Shown here: positions 40,413-50,600 of the stretch, one piece after another | Numbering within the stretch: position 1 is the stretch's first letter | Layout of the letters: each line of letters starts with the position of its first letter | Origin: Treponema sp. | GTDB taxonomy: Bacteria > Spirochaetota > Spirochaetia > Treponematales > Treponemataceae | NCBI GenBank assembly: GCA_017645785.1 | Contig: JAGCNW010000041.1 | Coordinates: 62,001 to 126,000 of the forward strand | DNA: 64,000 nt | Reading direction: 5' to 3' | Program-made: the position numbers and the translations under genes | The notes under the pieces: generated by a model | Seen by the model: only the letters and a program-made list of their open reading frames with translations | Told to the model about the DNA's origin: nothing | The model's database searches: none

Positions 40413-41471
40413 TTATTTTAGTGGTATAGTTATGTCATTATATATCTTTAGAAATATTTGTTTTTCATTATTCCTAAAGCTGTCATCAAAAATTGCCTCT
40501 TTTAAAGCAGCAGCCTCGTTAACACCTCTTATTTTTGCTAAAGACACGAAATATGAAGATGGATATTTTCTTATCTTATCAATATAGTTCAAGAATTCTT
40601 TCTTGTGATAATCATAGCGTTTTATAATATCAAAGCCATATGCCTCTTTCTCATATAAATCACCTTCTTCTTTATCAAGTTTCTCAAACTCTATAGAAAA
40701 AGAATCTTTCATTTCTGAAAAATAATCAAATCGTTTATTATTTTCAGTATATAAACCTCTGTTTGGAACTATCCTAAACCTTAAAACATTTTCATAAGAA
40801 TAATTTTCACTAGTAGGAAAAAGCATTTCTAATTCTTCTGAATCACAATCAGCAAAATAATTACCGGCCTGTTTTATTCTTGAATTACAAATTTGACATG
40901 ATGGAACAAAATTATATAAAGAAAGTGTAAACAACGGACAATCAATTTTCGCAATAAAATGATCAATATCAAATTGCTGCTTTTTCTGATCATGTTCTAC
41001 TTCATATGCATTGATGTATGCTTTATTGCAATAAAAACAGGTATTAATCTGAAATAATTTATCATTATCTGGTGACATAAAGAATTTAGCAATTTCTTTT
41101 GAGAATCTTGAAAACTCCAATACATTTTGCTTTCCATTTCTTTCACCATAAATAATTCCTAATTCATTTTTAATAGCCTGTTGAAAAACTCTATTTTTAC
41201 AAAATTCTGTATATAACGTTGCAATTTTTTTTGTAGATAAAACAACAAGTTCATTTATATCTGAAGGTAAATCTTGTATATCAGAACATTTATTTTTTAT
41301 ATTCTTTAATCTTCGATTTATCATTTTACTCAGAGACATTAATTTTGCATTCTTTCTGGTCTTTACCATAATAGAATCAGCTTTTTTCGTTATAATACCT
41401 TTATAAGCATCTTCGTACTGAGTCTTTACATTATCATTCTCATAAAAATAATCAGAATATACTCTAAACAT
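40413..41471 (-). CDS. HNH endonuclease (Septu PtuB-like)
   Basis: 352 residues. The HNH core is INTCFYCNKAYINAYEVEHD, QQFDIDHFIAKIDCPLFTLS and LYNFVPSCQICNSRIKQAG, with the two CxxC zinc knuckles flanking DIDHF and the Asn. Residues 1-130 are helical. The start overlaps the ATPase gene by eight bases. An AAA ATPase followed by an HNH nuclease is the two-gene layout of Septu (PtuA/PtuB) phage defence, with this as the nuclease arm. That assignment rests on gene order and motifs, not on direct similarity. Confidence 0.75.
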   Translation of the reverse strand: MFRVYSDYFYENDNVKTQYEDAYKGIITKKADSIMVKTRKNAKLMSLSKMINRRLKNIKNKCSDIQDLPSDINELVVLSTKKIATLYTEFCKNRVFQQAIKNELGIIYGERNGKQNVLEFSRFSKEIAKFFMSPDNDKLFQINTCFYCNKAYINAYEVEHDQKKQQFDIDHFIAKIDCPLFTLSLYNFVPSCQICNSRIKQAGNYFADCDSEELEMLFPTSENYSYENVLRFRIVPNRGLYTENNKRFDYFSEMKDSFSIEFEKLDKEEGDLYEKEAYGFDIIKRYDYHKKEFLNYIDKIRKYPSSYFVSLAKIRGVNEAAALKEAIFDDSFRNNEKQIFLKIYNDITIPLK

Positions 41472-43482
41472 GCTTTTCCTCTTTTTTCTTTAGCATATAT
41501 AAAAGTGATTCTCTTAAATAATTATCTCCTAGTTTTTCAACTATAGATCTATACAAAGAAGTCTTATTATCTGATTCTTCAACAGTTTCATCTGAAGAAC
41601 AAAAATTAATAATTTCATTTATACGATTCTTTGCAATCTCTCCAATTGGAGCTGACATAAAAAATTGATTTTGAAGTAAATCATATATGTTTGCAGCAAA
41701 TGTCTGTTCAACAAGAGAATTCTTCTGTTGAACTTCTCCATCATCAAGCATTAAAACATTCTGCACTGGTATATCGCTTAAAATGTAAGGAGAATGTGTG
41801 GCAATAATGATGTGAATTTGAAAAATTAAATTAAATCGGCAATTATTTATTGCTTCAATAAGACGATACAAAAACAACCTTTGAAATTCAGGATGCATAT
41901 ACAATTCAGCTTCATCAAAAACAAGTAAAAAATTTCTGTAATTTGGATAATCAATTTTATTCTTTTTAGATAATTCTGTTTTATCACATTCCAAGTTTTT
42001 TAAGTGGTATAGAACATAACTGAATGTGTTCAATAACTGCAATTCACCACTGCTCATTGAAGATAATGCGATTGGTTTCCCTGTTGTTTTATCTTCAAAT
42101 ATTAAATCAGTTTGAAAAACTGATGGAGGTAATTTTATAAAATAATCATCAATACATTGTTCATTTCCATCAGTAATCTTTTCTATTTCTCTATAATTTT
42201 TATTGTTTATACCATTTGGAAAATCATAGTCCATAGAGAAAAAATTAAAGCATTGACGTATTTTTAATGTTATAAAAGTGTGATCTTTAAGAATTTCGTC
42301 TATAACATCTGAAGCACAGTCATTTGTGTCTCGAAAATTAAAATTATTTAAAAATACCCCATAATGAGCACATGTTTTTAATGTTTTAAATGCGAGATAA
42401 TGAATTAAAGCTTTTTTTATAGAATCATCTATATTAAAATCTGAGAGATCCTTTTTTTTATTCTGCTCTATAAGCTTTTTTACCCATGCATTCTTTATAG
42501 ATTCAAAATAATGCTTATAATATGCAGCATTTAGTATATAATTTTCCCCATTTTGTTCTAAAGCAGACGAATCTGATGTTATTAATGAATTAAGTTTTTT
42601 TCCAAGCTCTTTAAACTGTTCTTTCTGTTCTTTTTCACCATGTTCTTGTATATATTTTTGATTAAACAAATATGAAATTTTTAATGGTCTCTTATTTGTT
42701 ATTAAATTATTCCTACCTTCCCGATAATTATACAAAAATACTTGTAACGCAATTATACGTTGCCTTGCAAGTTTTCTTTCATTATCAATTAAAATAATTC
42801 CATTTGGATCTCTAAAAGGTAATAACACTATTGGCGTTATATATGCATCATTTTTGTGAAAAATTCCTTCTGGATAAAATTTATTATCAGAAAAATCCTC
42901 AGGATTAAATGAATACATACTGTAATTTGTAACAATCGTATAAAATAAATCCTGAAGTTTAGAAAGAAACAATATCTTTCTACAATTATCTTCATTCATT
43001 ATTTCAAACTGAGAATTCAATTCTATAATAAATTCTTGTTCATTTGGAAATTTAATAATTAAATTTTTATCATTATTCTTTATATAACCAACATATTCTT
43101 TTCCATCATTCAAAATTGAAAAATATAAAATCGCTGTAAACTCATCAGAAAATGATAAATCGCAGCCATTATAGGGAAATAATTGTTTTACACAGAATGC
43201 AAAGTTATTAATTATTCTATAAAGTATATCCAATAAAGTTGATTTTCCAGAACCATTTTTTCCTACTATACAACTTATTGCAATATTCTTTTGTGAAAAA
43301 TTTTCTAATTCATAAAATGAATAAGGTATTGTAAAAGTTATTGGTTCATCTACATTAGGAGGAGTATTATTATTATCATACTTACAAAATGGATACCATC
43401 CATTATTGTTATTCCCTTTACAATGAAGATTTTTGAAGATACTTTTTGTATCATTTATTAATTCAATTCCAATAATATGCAT
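41464..43482 (-). CDS. AAA-family ATPase (Septu PtuA-like)
   Basis: 672 residues. Walker A is CIVGKNGSGKSTLLDILYRI (residues 71-90), the signature is LSSMSSGELQLLNTF at about 485, and Walker B is LLVFDEAELYMHPEFQRLFL at about 540, then an H-loop in IIIATHSPYILSDIP. The long insert between Walker A and the signature is helical. This is the OLD/ABC-type organisation of PtuA. ATG 43482 is one base after the hsdS stop region, so it is translated in the same transcript as hsdM and hsdS. Confidence 0.82.
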   Translation of the reverse strand: MHIIGIELINDTKSIFKNLHCKGNNNNGWYPFCKYDNNNTPPNVDEPITFTIPYSFYELENFSQKNIAISCIVGKNGSGKSTLLDILYRIINNFAFCVKQLFPYNGCDLSFSDEFTAILYFSILNDGKEYVGYIKNNDKNLIIKFPNEQEFIIELNSQFEIMNEDNCRKILFLSKLQDLFYTIVTNYSMYSFNPEDFSDNKFYPEGIFHKNDAYITPIVLLPFRDPNGIILIDNERKLARQRIIALQVFLYNYREGRNNLITNKRPLKISYLFNQKYIQEHGEKEQKEQFKELGKKLNSLITSDSSALEQNGENYILNAAYYKHYFESIKNAWVKKLIEQNKKKDLSDFNIDDSIKKALIHYLAFKTLKTCAHYGVFLNNFNFRDTNDCASDVIDEILKDHTFITLKIRQCFNFFSMDYDFPNGINNKNYREIEKITDGNEQCIDDYFIKLPPSVFQTDLIFEDKTTGKPIALSSMSSGELQLLNTFSYVLYHLKNLECDKTELSKKNKIDYPNYRNFLLVFDEAELYMHPEFQRLFLYRLIEAINNCRFNLIFQIHIIIATHSPYILSDIPVQNVLMLDDGEVQQKNSLVEQTFAANIYDLLQNQFFMSAPIGEIAKNRINEIINFCSSDETVEESDNKTSLYRSIVEKLGDNYLRESLLYMLKKKEEKHV

Positions 43483-43483
43483 T

Positions 43484-44692
43484 TTATACCTCTCCTCTAA
43501 ACGCCCTCGCCAAAATAGATTTTTTTAGCAGGGCGATTTGGTCTAGAACGGTTTGGGCGGCTTCTTTTGCACGGGTTTCTTTTTCTAGAACTGAGTCTAG
43601 AATGCGGACTATTTCTTGTTGTTCAGAAAGAGAGCAAATTCGAATTGGAATGATAGACAATTCTTTCTGGTTAATTTTTGGAAGCACTGAACGCGAACCT
43701 GAATTTGAAGCTCTATCTAAAAACTCATTAGAGAGCATTTGATACCAAAGAAATCTCGTGTCTCCTTTTGCGTCTATTGGGTACATATCAGCACTGCAAA
43801 CGCCGTCAAAATCGACAACCACAACTTTTGACAAATATGGACGAATCTTTGAATAGAGAATTTGGCCAGCATAAAATCTATGCTTTCCGCTTTTTACTTT
43901 ATCTTCTGCAACTGTATGATATTCAAGTAAAACACCTGTTTTCTTTTCAATATTATCTGGTGCTATATGAGGAAAATCTTGAAACTCTGAGACATCTACA
44001 AGATTTGATTTTATATCTGCTACTTCATCAAATCTCTTCTCTTCCCAGCTATCATCAGCAACGCCGTTTTCTTTGCGCCAGTTGGCGGTTAGTTCGCCGG
44101 TGAAGGCTTTGTGCAGGATGGCGGCTTTGCGGGTTTCAAAGCTGTCTAGTACTGATTGGGCTTTTTCCTGAGCCTGGTCTAGTTTTGTGAACATTGTTTC
44201 TATGCGGTTTACAATACACTGTTGCTCGGCGAGTGTTGGAGGAAGAGGAAATAAATAATCCTTAAAAATAGGAAAATGTCTTCGATAGCCTAAATCTGGA
44301 AAATGAATATTTTGAAGAGCATAATAAAAAAATTTTGGATCAACAATAGAAATTGGTTTTAAAATTTTTACACCATCAGCTCCCTGAATAAAAGGGAAAT
44401 CAATATATTTTATACATTTTGTATGATCACCAAATACTATTATTGGAAGTTCGCCATCAAAAACAAAATCAGATTTGTCTGAATAACCACCTATAAATTC
44501 CTGACCTTGATCGATTATTGCATATTTTCCAGCATCTGAATAATATTTAGTTGGTAACTTTTTATTGCTACTTGTTTTATTTTCAAATGATTTAAGTAAT
44601 GGAATCCACTTCCATCCTTCTGGTAATTCATACGGTGCATCAATATTTTGAGTTTCCGAAACAAGTTCGGAATGACATGCTTTCTTTGCCAT
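43484..44692 (-). CDS. hsdS: Type I restriction specificity subunit
   Basis: 402 residues with two target-recognition domains and two conserved helical spacers: TLAEQQCIVNRIETMFTKLD, then a long coiled helix, and LSEQQEIVRILDSVLEKETR before the end LLKKSILARAFRGEV. It sets the DNA sequence recognised by HsdM and HsdR. Residues of about 5-15 (CHSELVSETQ) are encoded by a copy of the dispersed palindromic repeat, so the N-terminus has been extended by repeat DNA. The gap to hsdM is three bases. Confidence 0.92.
   Translation of the reverse strand: MAKKACHSELVSETQNIDAPYELPEGWKWIPLLKSFENKTSSNKKLPTKYYSDAGKYAIIDQGQEFIGGYSDKSDFVFDGELPIIVFGDHTKCIKYIDFPFIQGADGVKILKPISIVDPKFFYYALQNIHFPDLGYRRHFPIFKDYLFPLPPTLAEQQCIVNRIETMFTKLDQAQEKAQSVLDSFETRKAAILHKAFTGELTANWRKENGVADDSWEEKRFDEVADIKSNLVDVSEFQDFPHIAPDNIEKKTGVLLEYHTVAEDKVKSGKHRFYAGQILYSKIRPYLSKVVVVDFDGVCSADMYPIDAKGDTRFLWYQMLSNEFLDRASNSGSRSVLPKINQKELSIIPIRICSLSEQQEIVRILDSVLEKETRAKEAAQTVLDQIALLKKSILARAFRGEV
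44650..44676 (-). repeat. Dispersed TGTCATT palindrome inside hsdS
   Basis: On the minus strand TGTCATTCCGAAC-TTGTTTCGGAA forms a hairpin with arms TTCCGAA/TTTCGGAA. Its layout (TGTCATT, hairpin with CTTG in the loop, AA) matches the larger repeats at 55699-55767 and 57632-57704. Here it lies in coding sequence and is read as CHSELVSETQ. Confidence 0.6.
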
Positions 44693-44695
44693 CTT

Positions 44696-46111
44696 CTATT
44701 TCTCCGTCTTCTGCAGTTCGCGGACAACTTCTTTGATGAGGTCAGTGGCCATTTCAAGCTGGTCTATGCAGTCCTGGGCGCTTTCGATTGGGTCGGGAAG
44801 GTCTTCGTAGTCAAGGATGCTTTCGTCGCGGATAAGGCCCAGGTCAAGGCTGTTTCCTTTGGCGGCTATCTGTTCGCGGGTAAAGCAGTTCCAGCGTTCG
44901 TCTTTTATTTTTGTGCGGTCACTGGCTTCGTAGGCTTTGATGAAGTCGGCAAAGTGTTCTTTTTTGAGTTGATTCGTTTTGCCAAAGCTTTGCATGTTGG
45001 TGCGAAGGTCATAGAACCAGACTTGTTTTGTGTTGTCCTTGTCGGTTTTTCCGCGGGTAAAAAAGAGGACGTTTGTTTTTACACCCTGGGCATAAAAGAT
45101 TCCGGTTGGCAGGCGGAGGACTGTGTGCAAAATGCATTTGTTCATTAAGTCTACGCGGATTTTTTCGCCGTCGCCGTCTGCAAAAAGAACGTTATCCGGA
45201 AGAACTACTGCGGCTCTGGCTTTTCCGTCTGCTTTTAATGAGCGGTAAATGTGCTGCAAAAAGTTCAGCTGTTTGTTGCTTGTGGTATAAGTGAGGTCTG
45301 TGCGAAGGGCACGCTCGCCGCCTTTTTTTGTTCCAAAGGGCGGATTTGTAAGAACTACATCGTAGCCTTTCATTTCCATTCCGATTGAACTTAAGGTGTC
45401 GCCCAGTGTGATTTTGCCGTTTATGTCGTGAAGGTATGCGTTCATAAGGGCAAGGCGATGGGTGTCGTGAACAAGTTCTGTTCCGGTAAAGGCCTGGCTG
45501 TCCTCAAACTCCTGCTGCTCACTTGTGCAGTGAATGAGGTTTTCGTTGTTGTCGAGTACGTATTTGTGGGCGCTGATCATAAAGCCAAAGGTCCCACAGG
45601 CCGGATCGTTGCATTTTTCGCCAAGCTGTGGTTTTACAAGTTCTGTCATTACATCAATTAAAACTCGCGGTGTAAAATACTGCCCTGCTCCGCTCTTTTT
45701 TTCTGTGGCATTTTTTTCGAGTAAGCCTTCGTAAAGGTCGCCGAGTCCTTCGTCTTTTGCGCTGAACCAATCGAGCGCATCTATAGATTTTATGATTTTT
45801 TCAAGATTCTTTGGCTCGTCGATTGAAGTCTGACTACCGGCATAAATCTCAAGTACACGACCGCTTGTTTTTGTTCCAAGGTGGTCAAGGAGTTCTTTAT
45901 AAAAATCTTTAAGAGCAATTCCGTCTTTCTTTACAAGTTTTGCCCATCGGTATTTTTCTGGAATCTGTTCTTCTGCACCGGGAATCTCTGAGCACATTTT
46001 TAAGAATAGAATATATGTGAGTTCGTTCAAATAATTTTGATATGTAATTCCATCATCGCGAAGTACATTACACAGGTTCCAGAGTTTGCTTACGATTTCT
46101 TGTGTGGTCAT
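44696..46111 (-). CDS. hsdM: Type I restriction DNA methyltransferase subunit
   Basis: 471 residues. N6-adenine methyltransferase: SAM-binding motif NDPACGTFGFMISAHKYVLD, catalytic motif IV VVLTNPPFGTKKGGERALRT (NPPF), and the HsdM N-terminal helical region IVSKLWNLCNVLRDDGITYQ. It methylates adenine in the sequence chosen by HsdS and forms the nuclease complex with HsdR. AGGAG precedes ATG 46111. The gene is 11 bases after the DUF4143 ATPase gene. Confidence 0.95.
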   Translation of the reverse strand: MTTQEIVSKLWNLCNVLRDDGITYQNYLNELTYILFLKMCSEIPGAEEQIPEKYRWAKLVKKDGIALKDFYKELLDHLGTKTSGRVLEIYAGSQTSIDEPKNLEKIIKSIDALDWFSAKDEGLGDLYEGLLEKNATEKKSGAGQYFTPRVLIDVMTELVKPQLGEKCNDPACGTFGFMISAHKYVLDNNENLIHCTSEQQEFEDSQAFTGTELVHDTHRLALMNAYLHDINGKITLGDTLSSIGMEMKGYDVVLTNPPFGTKKGGERALRTDLTYTTSNKQLNFLQHIYRSLKADGKARAAVVLPDNVLFADGDGEKIRVDLMNKCILHTVLRLPTGIFYAQGVKTNVLFFTRGKTDKDNTKQVWFYDLRTNMQSFGKTNQLKKEHFADFIKAYEASDRTKIKDERWNCFTREQIAAKGNSLDLGLIRDESILDYEDLPDPIESAQDCIDQLEMATDLIKEVVRELQKTEK

Positions 46112-46122
46112 GTTATCTCCTA

Positions 46123-47565
46123 TTAGTTCTCATATCCCTTAGCTTCTACATATCCCAACAAATAAAGGAAAACAGGAGCTGGTATTTTGAAAATCTTTTT
46201 CCCGTTTTTATATTCATGCAAACCAAAATCATCAATAGTTTTTGTAATAACAAGATTTGGATGCTCTGATTGTGATAAATCAACAATCAAATCTTTTTCT
46301 GATATTGGAGAGTTATCACGATATTTTACTTCTATCATTATTGGATTTGTATTCTGGGCATACTGAACAACTATATCTATTTCTTTGCCTTTATCTCCGG
46401 CGCGGTAATATCCAACTTTTGTCACTGCTTTATAATTAAAAGCCTTAACATGTTTGTATACAGCTGTTTCTGCAATGATTCCAAGTTCAAGAGCGTCGTT
46501 TGTAATATCATCTTTCATTAAGACTGCGTTTCTTAATGCGGCATCTGCAATATAAATTTTATCCTGTGATTTTAAAACCTGCTTGGATCCCACATTTACA
46601 AGCGGACTAATATAAATAAGATTTGCTCCTTCAAGGTAGAGAACATATTTTTCTAACGTATTTCTTGTCACCTGAAGTTCCTTACAGATTGTATTCATAT
46701 TAATAATATTAGAAGAATTGTAACAAAGATAGAGAAATACTTTTTCTATGTCGCCGATATTTCGCACAGGATACAATGCAGGCAAATCTCTTTTTAAGGC
46801 TTTATCTACAATGTCCTCACGCAATATTCGTTGAGCGTAAATATCATCTTTGGAAAGAGCAAGTTCCGGGAAGCCTCCTACCTGCAGATATCTGATAAAG
46901 TGTGGTTGAAGAGAAGACAGCTTATTTAATATTTCATTCTGTTTTGTTTTTTCCAGAAGATAAATTTGCGTTGGTTTGATTCCAGCAGGGAGTTCTCCCA
47001 CCTCAATACCTAAAAGCTTACAGTATTCATAAAAGCTTAAAGTTGGAACAAGAATTGTAATCCATCTTCCAAGTCCGCTTTCTCTAGTCTTGTCAGCAAG
47101 TATAGGACTAGCAGATCCTGTTGCCATTATATTGATTTTTGGATTTGTATCATAAAGAACTTTAAGCCAGGAATTCCAGTTTTCTGAATATTGAATTTCA
47201 TCAAAGAAACAAAAGAGAGTTTCGGAGGCAGTTATATTTCGTTTGTAAATTGCAAGAACATCTTCGATACTACAAAGTTTTAATAACGGATGGTCAAAAG
47301 ATATGAAAACGATATCTTTTGGATTAATTCCATTTTCTATAAGTTTTGCAATTGTCTGATACATTATTGTGGTTTTTCCAGTTCGTCTTGCACCACTTAA
47401 CAAAACTGTACGACGGATTTCTGTATTATTAAAAGCATTCCAGCTTTCGTAAAAAGCAATTCGCTTCATTGGTTTGTCAAATTCTTTTTGGACAATACCT
47501 GTTTTCCACCAGGGATTATATGAATAGAGGAGATTTAAAATACTTTCTTCTGAAAAATAACTCAT
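46123..47565 (-). CDS. AAA ATPase of the DUF4143/AAA_14 family
   Basis: 480 residues. Walker A is VLLSGARRTGKTTIMYQTIA, Walker B is ETLFCFFDEIQYSENWNSWL, and GSASPILADKTRESGLGRWI is the sensor region. The C-terminal part (KYRDNSPISEKDLIVDLSQS) is the DUF4143 nuclease-like domain. Such proteins are widespread accessory ATPases; within a type I operon they are uncommon. It is set between hsdR and hsdM with an 11-base gap to hsdM, and is preceded by a hairpin at 47619-47648. Confidence 0.88.
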   Translation of the reverse strand: MSYFSEESILNLLYSYNPWWKTGIVQKEFDKPMKRIAFYESWNAFNNTEIRRTVLLSGARRTGKTTIMYQTIAKLIENGINPKDIVFISFDHPLLKLCSIEDVLAIYKRNITASETLFCFFDEIQYSENWNSWLKVLYDTNPKINIMATGSASPILADKTRESGLGRWITILVPTLSFYEYCKLLGIEVGELPAGIKPTQIYLLEKTKQNEILNKLSSLQPHFIRYLQVGGFPELALSKDDIYAQRILREDIVDKALKRDLPALYPVRNIGDIEKVFLYLCYNSSNIINMNTICKELQVTRNTLEKYVLYLEGANLIYISPLVNVGSKQVLKSQDKIYIADAALRNAVLMKDDITNDALELGIIAETAVYKHVKAFNYKAVTKVGYYRAGDKGKEIDIVVQYAQNTNPIMIEVKYRDNSPISEKDLIVDLSQSEHPNLVITKTIDDFGLHEYKNGKKIFKIPAPVFLYLLGYVEAKGYEN

Positions 47566-47618
47566 ATTTTGCCCCCATAATTATCAACTAATACACCTTA
47601 ATGATAATATTTATGGGT

Positions 47619-47648
47619 AAAGATTGTCAATATGTTGACAATCTTTTT
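47619..47648. terminator. Symmetric hairpin between hsdR and the DUF4143 ATPase gene
   Basis: AAAGATTGTCAA (47619-47630), loop TATG, TTGACAATCTTT (47635-47646), then TT: a perfect 12-base stem that works on both strands. It may end transcription from hsdR and act as an attenuator or operator for the ATPase-hsdM-hsdS operon. Confidence 0.55.
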
Positions 47649-47686
47649 GCAAATTATTGTCATTCGCCCGCAAAAATTGATAATAA

Positions 47687-50600
47687 TTACGCCGCGTCAT
47701 CATACAAGTATTTATTCAATTCAGCGATCAACGCGCGCAGTTGGAATTTAAAATCTTTGTCTATGCGTTTAAAGCCGCCTTTGTTACGGAAAATGACTTC
47801 TGTGTCAAAGACAGATTCGTCAAGAACATTTTCTTGCAAAAGGTTGGCTTCTATCATTTTAAGCCAGCCAAGTTCTATCTGGTCAAAGTTGTGGTTTGCC
47901 TTTAGCTTTGCGACTGCCTGTTTTATTCTGTCTTCGTGATTAAAAAGCGGCGCGCCGACGGCGTAACTGCGGATTACATTGATAATGTCTACCGTCATAT
48001 CGGCGTTGGTCGTCTGATTTATCGCCGTGTTCAAACTGGTCAGGTCGTAGCCGTCGTTGGCAAGTTGGACGCAAAGCGTTTTTAGAGCATCGCGAGTAAG
48101 GCTTGCCGGTTTGGCACAAACAATATTCAACGCGGCAATTTTGTCGCGATTGTTCTTTATGTAGTCAGTGAACTCTTCAAGATAATCCTGCGGCTTTTCA
48201 AGATTGCGCTTGCCGTAACCTCGCTTTACCTTTACGCCGCTGTCCGGCGTGTTGTCAATAATTAATTTGCGGGCGGCGGCCTTGTCGTCTTGAATCATTT
48301 CAAACGCTTTTTGGTCTTGTATAATTTGTGCGGCGGCGTCTCGCGGAGAAAGCTCTTCTATCTTGTTTATATAAGCGTCTATAGTTTCTCCTGTCATCGC
48401 TTTAAAATCAGAAACAGCTTTTTCTGTAAGATTGTTCTTTTTTCGTTGGAGCTTTGCCACAAGCTGGTTCACTTGATACAAAACAACGCGCGGTTCTGCC
48501 GTTTCTTTCATCGCTTCTATCAACTCAGTCATTTTGATTTTTGGCTGCTGAACGACAGGCTTCATGTTAATCATATCTTTTAGCGCGTCATAAATTCCAA
48601 CAGGGTCAAATATATTGAACTTTTCTTTGTTGATTTCTTTGCAAAGACGGGTCGCTCGGCCCAACATTTGTTCAAAGAGAATGCGCGACTTTACGCAACG
48701 CATGAACACAAGGTTTGTGATAGAGGGAACGTCTATTCCAGTCGTAAGCAAATCAACAGTCACAACCACGCTTGGATAAGTTTCGTTTTTAAACGCCTTT
48801 ATCAAATCCTCTATTTTCTTTTGGTTCCCGCCGCCAGCCGCGCCAGTAATTTTCATAACCGCATTTTCCGGAATTCCTTTTTCTTCGCAAATATGTTTTA
48901 GAACGTCAACAATTGTATCCGCATGCGCGTCATTCACGGCAAAAATTAGGGTCTTTCCAAAAATATCAGGCGAATCAAGAACAAGATATTTTTCCGTAAG
49001 TTCTTCAAAAACTTTTTTGTTAAAGCCCAGCACTACGATTTGATCGTTAAATTTTTCAACGTCATAATCAAGTTCATCCGGCAACACCGCTTCGTTCACT
49101 ATTTCTTTTGTATCAGGGTCATACTTGGGAACAATTTGTCCTGCCTTAAAATGAATGCCCTCGCGTGATTTTGCCGTGGACAAAACATAGGGAACATCAT
49201 GGTCGCAAAGATAACCTTCGTAAACTGCCTGTCTGTAAGAATATGTAAAAATCGGCTCGCCAAAAATTTGGCTTGTCTGAAGCGCGGGGGTCGCCGTAAA
49301 TCCAATTTTCACGGCGTCAAAATATTCTATGATGTTGCGGTACTTGCTCTGATAGTCCAACTGGTCGCGGAACAGGATTTCTTCTTCAGACATTTCTTTG
49401 TCCAAAATATATCCGCGGTGCGCTTCGTCGATAATCACAAGGTCAAAGTCCGAAACGGCTGGCATACATTCGCCGTCATTATACAAAATGCGCTGAACCA
49501 TTCCCTGGACCGTTGATATTTGGAGTTTTGTTTCTTTGTCGATAATCCGCTCATCAAGATTTTTAATGTTGTAAATGTCTGTAAGCGGCTGCAATTGGTC
49601 AAGCTTAACTTCGCTAAAAACGTCAAAAGCTTGTTTGCCAAGAGAATTGCGGTCAACAAGCAAAAGAATTCTCTTGAATTTTTTTGCTTTTAAGAAACGG
49701 TAAATCAATGCAAGAAATGTTCGGGTTTTTCCTGTTCCCGTAGCCATTGCAAGAAGCATTTGCTTTTTGCCTTCCGCAAGCGCTTTGTCCACCGCGTGAA
49801 TCGCTTGTATTTGGTATTCGCGAAGGCTCAAGCCGTCTTTGTTTCGCAAAAAGTCATCGTCGTCTATTTTCTCAAACTGCTGTTTTGTGGATTCGTCTCG
49901 TTCAAGAAGTTCCTCAATTCCTGTCGGACTCATCCAACCTTGCAACGCTTGCGGAGCTTTTGTTGGATTTCTAAAATCGATGACCCATATTCCAGATTTT
50001 GTTTCAAGCTGTTTTAGATAAGGCCTGCCATTTGTCGCAAACGCAAATGGAACTTTGTATTCCCTGTTGATTCCCCATCTGCCTGTGACAAATTGCCCGT
50101 CTTCATTTTTTATCAGGCTCGCATACTCTTTGCATTGGCCGTCTATCACGCCAGAGATGTCTTTGTGCTCCGCTTTCGCTTCTATCACTCCAACAAGTTT
50201 TTCGCCGATAAACAAAGCGTAATCCGCATATCCGTGATTGTATATTTTGGAATCTGTTTGCCATTCGGCAATCGCCATATTATGGCCTTTTTGCGGACGA
50301 GTTCCATTCAACTTTTGATTAAGAACATTTGTGTCACACTCCCAGCCAACAGCACGCAATTGCTCATCAATAAGTTCGCGAGTTTCCGCCTCTGTAAGAG
50401 GACGCGCGCGATTCGCCTTAAAGGAACGATTGCGTCGAAGTTCTAATTTAATCTTTGGAGCGGAAGCGGCAGCCTCTTTTGCAAGCTCAATAAGCTTATT
50501 CTCAGAGTCGTCTTCTTTCTTTTGTTCAGCAGTAAACTCTTGCGGCTTTTTTACTTTTACTACGACTTTTTTCTTTGCAATAGAAGCAAGATTTTTTGGC

